DNA from: Salisapilia sapeloensis
Lineage: Eukaryota; Oomycota; Peronosporomycetes; Peronosporales; Salisapiliaceae
Length of the DNA: 44,201 bases
Assembly: GCA_023334545.1 (NCBI GenBank)
Contig: JAADVB010000160.1
Location: forward strand, 1 to 44,201
Direction of reading: 5' to 3'
Below, piece by piece: positions 1-11,934 of the stretch. How positions within the stretch are numbered: position 1 is the first letter of the stretch; every line of letters begins with the position of its first letter. The notes beneath the pieces are model-generated. The model worked only from the letters and a program-made list of their open reading frames with translations, made no database searches and was not told the DNA's origin. The translations under genes were made by a program, and so were the position numbers.

Positions 1-438
1 TCGCAGACCCTTGGTGATGAATTTGTCGTCAAAAGTCCATCATGACAGTAGACGAGAAAAGATCGACACATCAAAGACAATTCTACGAGAAAAAGGTTTG
101 AAAGATTATAGCTCAGCACCTTCAACTGCGCTCGTTCGATACCAGTTATTGATACGATGTATACATGCGAGAAACGGTCGAGATACCAACTTGATGGGGT
201 AGGAGCTAGATATTTTTTACAGAAACCCCTTCAAGACAGAAATAACATATGAATAAAAGTAGTACATAAAGTTTACTATACTTTATCGAATAATAAAAAT
301 AGACTAAATCCGTCGGGGTTTCTCGTACATTCCCTTTAACTTTATTTACGATGTCGGTTGTCATGCCTCTCGCCATGAAGCAAGGTAGTTTAGGTAGAGG
401 TACCAGTTTCGGCTTGATGCTACAGCTTTACCAGTGGT
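1..438. repeat. Left arm of terminal inverted repeat
   Basis: Bases 1-372 match the reverse complement of 43830-44201 with about 7 mismatches and no gap; the first 139 bases are identical. From 373 to 438 the match continues but falls to roughly 70% with one gap, ending at a shared ACCAGTGGT block. The matching right-arm segment 43763-43829 is the 3' end of a possible coding exon; here the same stretch, read on the minus strand, carries stop codons, so it looks like a decayed copy. A 63-codon open frame at 11-202 (+) is also present in the other arm but resembles nothing I know. A frame open for about 76 codons runs leftward out of the window on the minus strand. The arm could belong to a dispersed repeat, a transposon end or a segmental duplication. 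Confidence 0.93.
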
Positions 439-3400
439 TACTGCTAAAAATACGAAGTATGAAAGCTCAATGTTTAAGCCCGACAGAGAAGTTTCTTAAC
501 TAAAGTACTCATTGTCTTCTTCATCGATTATTAAGCCAACATAGACAGCAGATAGAAGCATTCAGTGACGTCGTTTTCTCTATTTTAAGGTCAAGTATAC
601 TAATAAAGTGGTAGGTGTTATTCATGCATGGCTATCCCAAAGATGGATCGTACCGACAAATATTGGAGAGCAAACAAAGCAGAAGGAAAACAGCATACAT
701 AACACAAAGCGAACATTTCTGCATCACAACATGTATTTGAATGTTTTAACCTTGCATTATCAAGAGAATTGTTTATGCAAATTGTGTCATGTCGACTAGT
801 GCACTATCAACTTCACTTGTTCTCACTTGAACAGATCGCGCGCGTTAAATTGTACTCTACGCGCATATGACTCATAAAGTTGATCGAGAATTTCATTTCT
901 CCAAGTCTGTACCTGTTTGCTCCTGCTTTCGCACTAAATAGTCTCGTAGAGACCGTTGTAAATCATCGAACTCTACTCTTCAGATAAGTAGTAGCCAATG
1001 CTAGATGCATTCATGAGACAGACTTAGTGCTCTAACAATTAGGTTCTCTGATATTATCGTTGCGAGAGTATTCAAAAGCTAGGCGTGCACAAATGTGTGA
1101 AGTTACTGATAGTTGGAGGTCGTGTGCAGGAGAACGAAAACTCCAAAGTGAGTTGTTATTATGCTTCCTACTTTCTTCTGCGGTCCGTGCTCGATGCCTT
1201 CGCTACCACTCGTTACTCGCGACATTGGCACGCAGATCGGTCGCGTTCGTGCTGGCTCATCCTGATCGCCAGAAACTCCATTGCGAAATGTCCGTGTTCC
1301 ACGGAATGAGCAAAATAAAAATTATGCATCTCCGGATGCCATGTTTCTGCTCCAGCGATATTCCCGAAACCCGAGCAGAAACTCATTCGGCCCTCTGGTG
1401 GCAGTCACCAGAACACTAAGAGCGCACACAGAAAAGCTAGTTTGGGCCATATACATGACTCGACTGTTGTCATCGTCCGTTTACGAAAAAGGGATTAAAT
1501 ATAAAACGTGCTAACCGTGATGGCTGCAGTCGATGACACATTAGAGGAAAGAAGTGCAGTATACTGAGCATCATAGTCTATTTGATTTTGTACTCTATGG
1601 CAACTTCGAAGGGTCTGATGCTTATTAATCTAATTCGTCGTAAAGTTTTTCAGACTTATCCAACAATAAGCCCAAGGCAGAGTGATCGGTATGGTTTCTC
1701 ATTACTTGGTGCCAGTACGTAGTGATTGTTGACAAGAAACAACAGGTCGTTAGCTTTCTAGAAAACCAAATATTGGGCACGAAAACATTGCATGCTGAAA
1801 CTCTTTTCAATATCATAAATAGACGACTATGAGCAGACGAGCGGATTCGACTTTAGCCTTTACATTGCGACTATCGCAGACTCAAGTACTCAATTTTCCC
1901 TCGGATATGCTCTAGACATTCTTCTGAAATCATGTTTGTACGGACTTGCAATTTAAAGTCGATTTCCTCGTCTAGATGGTTAAGTATGAAGCAAGGGACT
2001 ACAATACAAGACATTAGTTCTACCATGAAGATACCTTATAACTCTCTTAAAAGCACAAAGATGAAACCTTAGTACTATCGTCCTCTAGCTGTGACTAGAC
2101 TTCAGCCGGTTATTCGACATGCAATGGCACGATCAAATTCTACGTGAATGGGGATAAGAATCCTACGAACTACGATATTAGCTACTTTTCAAGCGCTTCT
2201 GCTTGGCCTCATTCATTGTAGCGATTGTAAGTCACCTCGATGCTCTGCATTCAATTCTACAAGCAAATGTTACGTAAGTGAGATGGGCAATACGAGAAGG
2301 TTCAATGTTAGCTGATTTCAAACCTCTGACGCTTGAGCGTACTACCAATAGAGTCACGTCGCGATCGCCACATGCCTGATGATACCAACTTGGCGCATCA
2401 TAGGCACCTAAAGGTTCACTTATTTGCTTCATCGTTGCAAATTTAACAGCAAATTTGATTCATGACTCATGAAAGCATGCTACAGACCTTTGTAGCCTAC
2501 CTGTAAAGCATTTGCATGCTTAATGTGAACCATTGCAACTTTTTTTTGGCATAGTGGAAAGTTGGTAGTCCAACTTTCCACTGAAGAATAGATATATACG
2601 TAAGAAACATCACTTTGCGTTCGATTGGTCTGTCTTCACTAGATGATGCCAGCATCACGGCTGACTCAGTGAACATGAATCCCCATTGCTCTAGGTCGTT
2701 CATGCTCTGTAGCGGGCCCTTACTGATTCGAACGCTCTCCACTTCTTCTTAGAGTTTACCATTGAATGAGATTGTGCCCTTAACCTTGAACTTTATTGAT
2801 ACTTTCCCGCAGAAGCAACTGCATCGTATACAAATCAAAAACAGAAGCAGATCTTCATGTCCACGTACGAATACGTCTACATCGTCAGGTTGGGCGATCT
2901 GCAAGTGCATGTGGGTTTGCTCGATCCCACTGCAATCAGTCCCATCTTACCAGCAATGCTGATACATTTGGATCAATATACACATCAATCCTACTGTTCC
3001 TACCAGCAACTGCCTATCAAGAAGCCCTCCATCACATAGTTTTTCCCATTCCCTCGAAAGCTGTGAGTTAAAGTCATCTTTACACTTACATTTTCCTACT
3101 CCAGGTTGAGTCCTGGCGGTGAAACTCTCACAAAATCAGAATCGATCTAAGTTACCATATGACGTGCATACCGCGGGGCTTTCGAAGGTACACATCTCGG
3201 AGAGATCGCGTCAGCTGATTGTTCATTCGCAAGGGTGGTACTTATTCGCGTTCACTGTCCTATAGATCGGCAATAGAATTTCTAGTAAATAAGATATTTT
3301 CATTTAAATAAGCTCAGCATATTTTGTTTTACTCTTGTTACTTATACATTTGCCCATCTCGCTTAGAGGTGTACAAGAATACGAGTAGTGAAAACAGGTA

Positions 3401-3785
3401 GTGAATCAGACGTCACAGATCGATGTCGTCGCATGTGCCAGATCCAACTGTATACATTGTTGTCTCTACCCCTTCCTACACTTGAAGATAATTGAAAAGT
3501 ACCTGTGCGCATCTTTAATAGCGTTAATCTTTGCTGAGTTCAGACTGTAGTGGTGTAGACGAGAAATAGTATCATGTAGATGATATGAATGTCATAAAGC
3601 TATTGATACGACTACAGATACTTGTGCGCTTTCTTTTCATCGAGATGCCCATCTTCTTGTCGGTGGTGTCACGGAATCGATATGCGTGACGACGATCTGA
3701 CTTCAAGCCGACTGTTTCGGAAATGTCGGGCAGAACCAGGACGAGGTCTTCCAAGGGTGCACTTTTGCAGCCTTCGTCCAGTTTG
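439..3785. other. Gene-poor AT-rich stretch
   Basis: I find no gene here. The longest frames (for example 1060-1419) are short, mostly begin at non-ATG codons, and have no recognisable domain or convincing splice partners. I see no reverse transcriptase, transposase or effector motif, no long tandem repeat and no tRNA. The stretch contrasts with the dense gene packing further right and may be decayed repeat sequence next to the inverted-repeat arm. One perfect hairpin lies at 2553-2582. Confidence 0.6.
2553..2582. repeat. Perfect 13-bp inverted repeat with 4-base loop
   Basis: The arm AGTGGAAAGTTGG at 2553-2565 is followed by TAGT and then its exact reverse complement at 2570-2582. A run of T lies just upstream at 2540-2547. 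A hairpin this perfect in otherwise featureless sequence may be a footprint of a small inverted-repeat element or a structured transcript; no adjacent gene explains it. Confidence 0.75.
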
Positions 3786-3801
3786 GCTCATTCTCAAATT
3801 C
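3786..3801 (+). promoter_or_regulatory. Oomycete-type core promoter of the transporter gene
   Basis: GCTCATTCTCAAATTC matches the 16-base oomycete core promoter (initiator GCTCATTYY followed by a CAWTTT-like flanking element) at nearly every position. It lies 37 bp before the ATG at 3838. This supports that ATG over any upstream non-ATG start and implies a short 5' leader. Confidence 0.7.
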
Positions 3802-3837
3802 GCTTTCGACCGCTCAAGCCACACTTGGAACGCAGCA

Positions 3838-5571
3838 ATGGCCGGATCAACTTTTGACGGCATGAGAGGCGGCGACAAGGCCGAGATGGCTGCCCGTATC
3901 TCGCATGCTAGTGATGTGTCAAGACAAAAGGATGTGGCTGCCGGCTATGAAGAAGCCAGAACTCCTGAACGTGATGCGGTTGTCCGTCACGAAATCCAAG
4001 CTGATGGCGCTCTTCGTCCTGGTGGAAAGCCTGAAATCTTCAGCAGGGACTACATCGGTGTCCCTATCCAATACGCAGCCGTCGGTCTCATCTACGGTGT
4101 GCTACCCGCTACTCTCTATCCGTTCATCCAGAACTACTTGAACTCCGAAGGTACGGTCTACGTTGCTGCTGAAGCTCTTGTGACCATGCCTTGGTCTTTC
4201 AAGGTCTTCTACGGTATGCTGTCCGACTGTGTCCCGATCAAAGGTTACCGTCGCCGCCCGTACATGATCATCGGTTGGACGGTTTGTCTGATCATGCTTA
4301 TTGTCATGGCAGCTACTCCAGTTGAGAAGCCGTACTACCTCGAGCCTTCGGACCGTGATATCAAGCCTGAAAACTACGGTGATTACCCTGGCATCGAAAA
4401 ACGTCTCAACAGAGTTGCTGCTACCAGTGGTGGCAAGTACATCGTCCTCATGATGCTTGCTGCTGTCGGCTACTTGATGGCCGATGTTGCTGCTGACTCT
4501 TGCATGTCTGAGCTGGCTCAGCGTGAACCGTTGGAATCCCGTGGTAAGGTCCAGTCGGCCATCTACACCACTCGTACGGCGTTTCAGATTGTGGGTATCT
4601 TGTTGACTGGCTTTGCTTTCAACGGTGAGGACTACGGTGGTGACTTTAACGCATCTCTGACGTTCCCGCAGCTCATGCTCGTTCTTGCTTGCTGCCTTGC
4701 TCCTGCCATTCCGTGCACCTGGTTCTACATTAAGGAAGAGAAGCGTGAGCGTATTAACTTCAAGGGATACATGAAGGACTTCTGGCGCTTGCTCAAGACT
4801 CGTGCGATCTACCAGATCATCTTCTACAACTTCTTCTCGTCCTTCTTCAATACGTTCCAGTTCACGGCATCCAGCCCTGTAGAGTCGTACATGGCTGGCG
4901 TGACACCGATCAACAGAACCATTGCCCAAGTGCTCGGACAAGGTACCTTCATGGCTGGTATCATGGTCACTAGTCGCTGGGGTCTCCACTGGAACTGGCG
5001 AACGATGACGGTGATCACAGGCATTATCGTCATGGTTATCGATTGCACGATCACCATGGTTACGGTCTGGGACGTCTTGCGTAGCCAGTGGTTCTGGCTT
5101 GGTCCGCCGATTGCCGTCCAAGTCCCGTACGGTGTCCAGTTCATCATCGGTACTTATGTGACCGTCGAGATGGTGGAAGATGGTAACGAAGGTATGATCT
5201 ACGGTATGCTCACGACCGTATCCAACCTTGCCCAGCCGTTTGCCATGACCGTCTCCCGTAACATCAACGCGTCTTGGAACGTATCCAATGAAGATGTCCA
5301 GGGCGACACGCGCGAGACACGCCTCAACATCACACGCCAGGTGATGCTCATGTACGGCATGCAAGTCGTGTCGTGGTGCTTCTTGGTCTTCTTGCCTCGC
5401 CAGAAGGCCGAAACGCAAGAGCTGAAGCGCAAGCAGAACGACAGTGCCCTCATCGGTGGTATCACTCTCTTCTACATGGCCTTCGCACTCATCTGGTCCG
5501 TGATGACCAACTTGATGGGTATCTTCCCCGAGACTGGGTGCCTTCAGATTGCTGGTGGTACTGGATGCTAA
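3838..5571 (+). CDS. Folate/biopterin transporter family (BT1) membrane protein
   Basis: Intronless, 577 residues. It belongs to the folate-biopterin transporter branch of the major facilitator superfamily, which moves folates or pterins across membranes and is expanded in oomycetes. After a hydrophilic N-terminus of about 75 residues it shows roughly twelve hydrophobic segments. The family signature is seen after the second: PWSFKVFYGMLSDCVPIKGY followed by RRRPY, matching the PW..K...G..SD..PI.GYRRRPY motif. I start at 3838 (CAGCAATGG) because the frame upstream has no ATG and a core promoter lies at 3786-3801. Codon choice is strongly biased to C- and T-ending codons, as in highly expressed genes, and this bias creates a long false frame on the opposite strand. 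The exact substrate cannot be told from sequence. Confidence 0.9.
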   Translation: MAGSTFDGMRGGDKAEMAARISHASDVSRQKDVAAGYEEARTPERDAVVRHEIQADGALRPGGKPEIFSRDYIGVPIQYAAVGLIYGVLPATLYPFIQNYLNSEGTVYVAAEALVTMPWSFKVFYGMLSDCVPIKGYRRRPYMIIGWTVCLIMLIVMAATPVEKPYYLEPSDRDIKPENYGDYPGIEKRLNRVAATSGGKYIVLMMLAAVGYLMADVAADSCMSELAQREPLESRGKVQSAIYTTRTAFQIVGILLTGFAFNGEDYGGDFNASLTFPQLMLVLACCLAPAIPCTWFYIKEEKRERINFKGYMKDFWRLLKTRAIYQIIFYNFFSSFFNTFQFTASSPVESYMAGVTPINRTIAQVLGQGTFMAGIMVTSRWGLHWNWRTMTVITGIIVMVIDCTITMVTVWDVLRSQWFWLGPPIAVQVPYGVQFIIGTYVTVEMVEDGNEGMIYGMLTTVSNLAQPFAMTVSRNINASWNVSNEDVQGDTRETRLNITRQVMLMYGMQVVSWCFLVFLPRQKAETQELKRKQNDSALIGGITLFYMAFALIWSVMTNLMGIFPETGCLQIAGGTGC

Positions 5572-7528
5572 ATCATTTAGGCATAACTGCCCGTGCTCTG
5601 CCTCTACCTTTGTCGAGGTGAAATGGACCAGATGCAAGCATATTGCTTCTCATCTCTTTCTAAACACCGACCATAACTTCACAACGACTTGGGCCCTGGT
5701 GTGTGCGTAAGAACTTTGATGCGTAGAAATGACATGACGAATACAACCGTTTTATCATATCCATGTTTAGATCCAGACTTTTTCTGTCTTCTTACTATAG
5801 CATTTAGGAGTGATCTAATGCCATTGTGTATTCCAAAAAGTGCTCATAGAAGACGATATCCTCTCATCCATGCACTGAAGTAGAGCTTACGTGGTATTTG
5901 CTTTTACAGCTGCGTAGTTCTTCTACCTTATGCATGCACGTGACTTTTAAACTCGGATACATTCTGGTCATAGATTTGTTGATCGCATTTGTGTGGTAAA
6001 TTGGGGTGCCAATGTTAGTTGTTCAGCAGAATAAGGCGTAATACCAAATATCCTAGAGATAGAGGCTATGGTTGAAGCCTCCTTCATACCATTCTTTATC
6101 TAGAAGGTATTTAATCGCGCTGTTTTGTCTACATTCACGCTAGCGTTATCCAAAGCTCACAAACGCAATGCCATGATGTTTAGTGTGCTATTTGAGGTCC
6201 AAGTCGAGATGCCTTGTAAAATAGATTATGGAGCTATCGAATGCCATAGTAGGAAGTAACTATCCGTTTTGGATTTAGGATGCTAAACAACATAGGCATT
6301 TCGACACAAAGGAGAACTATCAATACAGCCGATGTGATCGTGATCGTGGTCAACTTTATTCGGCAGATCCTCACATAAATATACCTTGTAGCAATGACCT
6401 AGAGCATACAACGCTTTGTGCACCTTCAAGGAACTAGCTTAAGATGTTTGACGTACAATTGAGTCGTGTTTGCGATGAACAACGCTTCGGTAAAATTGTA
6501 AATTCGTCTCTTGCAAATTTATTCATGATAGTCGAATCGGCAAACTGCATTCGTTGAGGATTGCTGATTCGGATTAGCTGCCTGACATGGGTAACCTAGC
6601 GAAACACTTCGATGTAACTTTCCTATCATAGCTAGAATACACAAGCAAGTGGTTGGTGCTGCCGATGAAGACGCGAATTCATATTCTTGGTCTATGTCTG
6701 TCTTCGTCTTCAATGCAATCAGGAGGAAATGATCTTCGAGAAGACTTCCAGTCACATCTGGTGCTCGAGATGTGCACATTTGAAAAAGCGCGCGAAAGAC
6801 TTAGTGAGCTCTTCGCTTTACTAGCGCTATTGAGCTCTTCGATATTATTTCGGAACAGGCACAGTACAGTTGTGGCCGGAATAATTGAGCGATATGTGTG
6901 ACTCATACTGTACGCCGTCCCACTAAAATGCCGAGGAGCTCAATAGTGGAAGTAAATCGAATGCAACTTCAATCTAAAGGACTTCCGGGGATACACCACG
7001 ATACGCTGGACACTATGACCCACCAAAATATCACAGAGGAGCTGGCGATAGATGTGAGTATCAATGGAAAGGTGGATAACGACGTACGAGTAGGATGGAC
7101 CAGCAAAGACTCAGGTACTGATTCCTATTACAGTGTTTGTGCGTTTGTTCACATAATGCATATAGCTTCTTCCATAATATCCGATTATCTGCTCAATGAA
7201 CACATCTTTAAATACTATCCTGTTAATGAAGAAGAAGCTGAAGTTGACAGTTACCATGCAAAATGTAATGCCTCACAGTACCAATCTTCGATTCACATTG
7301 CTCGTTAACTTGACAGAGCATCTCCAACAAATACGCTACTAACAAGAAACTAATAACTAGACAGAGTATCTCCTGCTTAAGCATAAACTTCAGGCATGCT
7401 CCAAGTTCACACAGCACCCGAAATGAGACCCTACATCGTCGTGTTTCGTACTTGATCGATTCTATGTAATTTTCTTAAGTACGACCTGGACCACCCTTCG
7501 TGTATAAAAGCATACAAATCGGCTAGTC
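5572..7528. other. Gene-free 1.96 kb interval
   Basis: No recognisable gene. The longest frame is 6928-7308 (+, 126 codons from an ATG). It has no known domain, membrane segment or homology that I recognise, and a frame of that length is expected about once by chance in this much intergenic sequence. A short direct repeat GAGCTCTTCG occurs at 6806-6815 and 6832-6841. The 5' regulatory region of the PPR gene must lie at the right end. Confidence 0.5.
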
Positions 7529-8639
7529 ATGCTCCGGCGGGTAGCTCGTGCCTTCTCATCGACAGCACGTGGGACATCTGCGACTGTAAATGTTGTCGCC
7601 AATGCCGATACGAGTCTAAAGAAGGATGTCAACAGAGAAACGCTGCTTTCTCAATTGGAAGAGAGCATTTCGAGCAAGCAAGCGACGCGAGCATTGGCTG
7701 TGTTTGACATGTTAGCACCACCGCCAAGTCATACGACAACGCAGAAGCTCGCGATTCTACTTGCAAAGCGTGGAGATCGATCATTTACACTACGGGCTGC
7801 GTCTATCCTACAGAATGTGCTACAGTATGTCCACAATTGATAGTGATCATATAAAGCGAGCAAGCTGTACTCATTGCTGATGTACTAGAGCACCAGAGTT
7901 AGATGCAGATGACTACACAAGGCTGGCCTCCATCTACGTCGTAGACGCATGTCTGCGACACCGTCTACTGCGCAACGCTCTTGACGTACATTTCTTACTA
8001 GAGATTCATAGATTTTATTACTTATGCGTTCCATAGGTCCATGGAGATGCTTCCAAGCATGGCACTCAGCTCGATCTTCCAGCCTACAACTCTTTAATCC
8101 AAGCATTAGTTGATGCTGGAAAAGTAAATGAGGCCAGAGAGTTACTGGAAATGGTCGAAATTAAGAACGAAGTCGCACCTACGGAAGAAACTTACTTCCC
8201 AATTTTATACGGCCTGGTCGCTCGATACAATTACCCTGAGGTCGTGGACTTACTCTCGAACGGACGTGCTCGTGGTGTTTCTTTCACTTGGGAGGTACAT
8301 CGTATATATTCGTCTCTAGTCGATGCAAGTGTTTACGTTTGAGATGATCATGTAGACGTACGACCCTCTTGTCGAGTTAAGTGAGCAGCAGCAGCACGAG
8401 GAAGACGAGGAAGCCAATTTTGACGAAATCGAACAGTTCTTAGACTACGTGAATCGTGCGATCGAAGACGATGGTGTAAGTCGACGTTACCATAACTCTA
8501 TTTTGAATGGGAATAACCCAAGTTTCCAATCTAGTTGATGGCTGAATTTGCTGCCGAAATCGATCTGGGCGACGACGATGATAGTGACGATGACCTGACA
8601 CCAGGAGCTAGTGATGATGAGGATCAGAAACCGTACTAA
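7529..8639 (+). CDS. Mitochondrial pentatricopeptide-repeat (PPR) protein
   Basis: Five exons give 291 residues: 7529-7824, 7889-7985, 8037-8294, 8356-8475, 8535-8639 (introns 64, 51, 61 and 59 nt, all GT-AG, phases consistent). The N-terminus (MLRRVARAFSSTARG) is rich in Arg and Ser with no acidic residues, typical of a mitochondrial presequence. The centre holds PPR-like helical pairs; the clearest is AYNSLIQALVDAGKVNEARE, followed by a second unit with TYFPILYGLVARYNYPE. PPR proteins bind organellar RNA, so a role in mitochondrial RNA processing or translation is likely. The C-terminus is strongly acidic (runs of Asp and Glu). Few repeats are visible, so this is a short family member. The product is inferred from repeat pattern; the target RNA is unknown. 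Confidence 0.75.
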
Positions 8640-8760
8640 TACAATGTCCAACTCTCTCTGCACCTACTCTCTTTCCATTTCTACCTTGTCAAGTACATGC
8701 TAATAGATCTATTTTTGGAATGTACGTTAATTCTATCAGACATTAGCAGTCTGGTGGAAA

Positions 8761-11115
8761 ATGGAAGCTAATGTCGTAGGTGACACACTGTCCAAGGGTG
8801 AACGAGTAAAAGTATACTGTCGTGTTCGGCCGTTCCTCTCTCGAGAGCAGGAAGGTCTAAGCTATGAGGAGTACGCTCACCAGCAAGCAGAAGCTACTTT
8901 TTCCAAAACTATAGAGCCCGAAACCAACGGCGTGGACGACTCGAACACGTTTCTGACTGACAAAGAAAAGCAGGTCCATGGCCTTGGGCAATCTGTTGTA
9001 TCTATCCAAGATGATAAGCAGACGCTCCAAGTGTCTGCAGTAGATAATGCATCGAAGACATTCTGTTTCGATTCTAGTTGTGATGAAACAACGTCCCAGT
9101 CGGAGATGTATGACCTTGTAGCTGCACCAGTCGTTCGAGACTTTCTCGATGGTTATCACGGTGCTGTCCTAGCATACGGCCAAACAGCGACAGGGAAGAC
9201 GTTCACGATGGTTGGTCAAAACGACGCTGTCGAAGGTGACAATCGAGGTATCATCCCACGAGCTCTTGAAGATATCTTCGAGGTAAGCTTATCTTTCTCA
9301 TCACTATGCGTATACTGTGCATAATTACAATGGAATGGTAGGCTGTAGGCTCGGATCCGCCACATGTGAAAACGACTATCGCTTTAAGCTATGTGCAGCT
9401 ATATTGTGAACGGATTTTTGATCTTTTAGATCCGTCGATACCTCCGAACTCCATTACCGTCAAGGAAGACTCCGAGTATGGTGTTTATGTGGATGGAGCG
9501 TCCATGACTAGTGTCACAAATGCCCATGAATGTTTAAATCTATTTACTCGTGGCAACGAGAACCGAGCTGTGGCGAACACGGGCATGAATGCACAATCCA
9601 GTCGTAGTCACGCCGTCTTGACACTTCGACTTGAACGTCGAGAGTATCCGACAGTCTCATCTGGTGTTGAACCAACACAACAAGTTCGAATTAGTCACCT
9701 TCATCTTGTGGATCTCGCTGGCTCTGAACGTGTGAAAAAGACAAAGGTATATGGTCGACACGCGCGAGAATTGCGAGCAATCAATTTAAGTTTATCAGCA
9801 CTTGGCAACTGTATTGCAGCTTTGAGTAAAAGACAAAAGCATATTCCCTATCGCGATAGTAAATTAACTAGAGTCCTTCAGTCAAGCCTTGGTGGAAATG
9901 CTAAAACAGCGCTCGTCGTTACGATCTCTCCTTCCATCACTGAACGCAGCGAGACGGTATCTTCACTTCAGTTTGGTCAAAGAGCACGAGAGGTTATCAT
10001 CAGGGCACATCGCAACATCATGTCTGTACTGGACTACAAGTCGCTATATGAACACCTCCAGCAGCAATTAGATGATCGGGAACAAGTACTCAGAGATCTT
10101 GAATCCGAGTTGGCTGACCAGAAAAGCGAGACGAAAAGTTGTCAAGATGATGTAGTGAAAGCTCAGATTCGAATTCAACATCTAGAGTTTGAGCTTCAGT
10201 CAGCCAAGACATCCCTGCTACTCCATCAGCGGCAGTTGACACAGCAACAAGGAGCCGAGACCGCTGCTGCGTTTACACAAGAGCTCGAACAACTTATTCA
10301 AAAGCATGAAGAAGACGTGAAAGTCGTTCAAGAAAAGTGTAATTTGCAAATAGAAACATATAAAAAGTTGGCAGAAGGAGCTAGTGAAGAATGGCATGAA
10401 GTTGAGAACGAATTAGTCACGTCCAAGGAGCAAGTCTTACAAACGTTGCAAGACCTCAAGGACTTCAAGAAACGGTATTATGAACTAGAAGAAGAGTCTA
10501 CGGGTCGGATAGCTGAGCTCTTACAGCAAGAGAAAGAGTTGGAACGAGACTTGCAAGCACAAAAGGAATTTATGGAGACAGAGACGCGCCGAAAAGATGC
10601 TGAAATCGACCAGCTTACCCGAAAGGTATTTTTACTGAACAAAGTTTCTCTTATACTACTTTGCTGATATGTTATGGGTGTGCAGCTAGAAGGCGCAGAA
10701 GCTAAGGGCAATCAACTAGAATCTCGGATGGAGTCGGACTGCGTACCACGAGAAATGGTAACTGTCAACCCAGTATATCGTTCCAGTGGTAACTAGCGGC
10801 TTACATGAGCACTCGATATAGGTCGACAAGATGGAAAAGTTATACGAAGGTGCTATTGCAAAACTGCAAGACCGAGTGGGGAAATTGGAAATCAAAGCTT
10901 CAGCTCATAAAGAGAATGCATCTGCAGCAACCTCTGGAAGCAATCAAACGTCAGATCGAGTTCCAGTGTCAAAAAATCGTTTACAAAAACCTGGAAGAGT
11001 AGATGTCCTTGGAGCGAGAAGCGCCGTACCGGGGAAGGCGCTACCACAAGTTGGTCGAATCATGCCACCCGCAAGGGTGAATAACTCTAGACCAGACAGA
11101 TCGAAATTTTACTAA
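8761..11115 (+). CDS. Kinesin motor protein with C-terminal coiled coil
   Basis: Four exons, 723 residues: 8761-9282, 9342-10625, 10686-10757, 10822-11115 (introns 59, 60 and 64 nt, all phase 0). The motor domain is N-terminal: VKVYCRVRPF near residue 17, P-loop GQTATGKT at 140-147, switch I NAQSSRSH, switch II DLAGSE, then INLSLSALGNCIAALS and HIPYRDSKLTRVLQSSLGG. The motor ends in SSLQFGQRAREV; FGQRA in place of the usual FA.RA resembles the armadillo-repeat kinesin group of plants and protists, but no armadillo repeats are visible. From about residue 390 to 620 the sequence is a charged heptad-like coiled coil, followed by a basic tail. It should walk on microtubules using ATP; cargo and subfamily are uncertain. 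It starts 121 bp after the PPR gene. Confidence 0.92.
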
Positions 11116-11934
11116 GCTCTGTGTCATATTTGAGTTTGCTTACGATTTTACGCTTGGTTTTTCTATTGCCATCTAACTAGATCGCTAGGAGCAAGCATCT
11201 CTGCCAGTGCAATATGAGAGGAAGGAATTGTTCATTTATGTATGAAAGTTTTGACAATGCGCTTTTGTGCTTTACTAGACGAAGAGAAACGTAATATTTG
11301 CATGTGCTCCACCTTATCCAATGAGTGCTTATATTCAAAGTCAGCAACACCCATGCACATATCTATAAGTACAATCCGTGTATCCTATAAGTATAGTCAA
11401 AAGAAACCTCGTCTCTGTTGTATTCTCGTAAACTTATTGAGATACCACGACGACATTTGGACAAAGGTTTTGACCTTTGCACGTCTGTTTCAAGTATCTT
11501 TTATCGACAGTTATCTGATAGATGGAAGTTTATTCTCTCATTTCCTTAGGTACGTCTTGTACTATGTCATAATGAAAATACTCTTGATGATTTCCATAAA
11601 ACAAACTTAACGTTCTTGCAGTGTCGCTTTGAGCGTTTCCAAAGCTAAAACACAGGTCGTCGTAGTTTCGAAAACAAGTGGTCACCTACTACTTTGAACC
11701 AATTAACCTTCACATCCTCATTTCCAAAACCATCACATCTCCATGCAGCTTCGAATATTTTGCTACTTTCAATTGCAATCGTCTTGCTCATAATTCGAAG
11801 TTTCCGTATCGCTAATTATCGTAGGCTAATTTGCAGCCTTCCTAACGTGGCCCAAGACAACGCCACAAGAGCTTTGCTAGCAGCGTATTGGACTTCTACT
11901 TGATCAGCCATACTCGATCATTCGCCTATTGGTC
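11116..11934. other. Intergenic stretch, 819 bp
   Basis: No gene seen. Frames at 11242-11610 and 11694-11903 lack domains and are AT-driven. The right end holds GATCATTCGCCTATTG at 11916-11931, a partial match to the oomycete core promoter just before the J-protein ATG. Confidence 0.5.

Noticed and set aside
1060..1514. Overlapping frames of 74-119 codons in the left flank
   Set aside because: They begin mostly at non-ATG codons, overlap in several frames and show no protein-like motif.
3622..3837. A longer N-terminus for the transporter, from 3622
   Set aside because: The frame opens with TTG, has no ATG until 3838 apart from one weak in-frame Met, and overlaps the core promoter at 3786-3801.
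4102..5637. A 511-codon open frame on the minus strand across the transporter gene
   Set aside because: It is the antisense shadow of a strongly codon-biased gene: its composition is Asp/His/Arg-rich with no domain, while the plus strand has clear BT1 motifs.
6928..7308. A 126-codon plus-strand frame in the gene-free interval
   Set aside because: No recognisable domain or splice partner, and about one such frame is expected by chance in this much AT-rich intergenic sequence.
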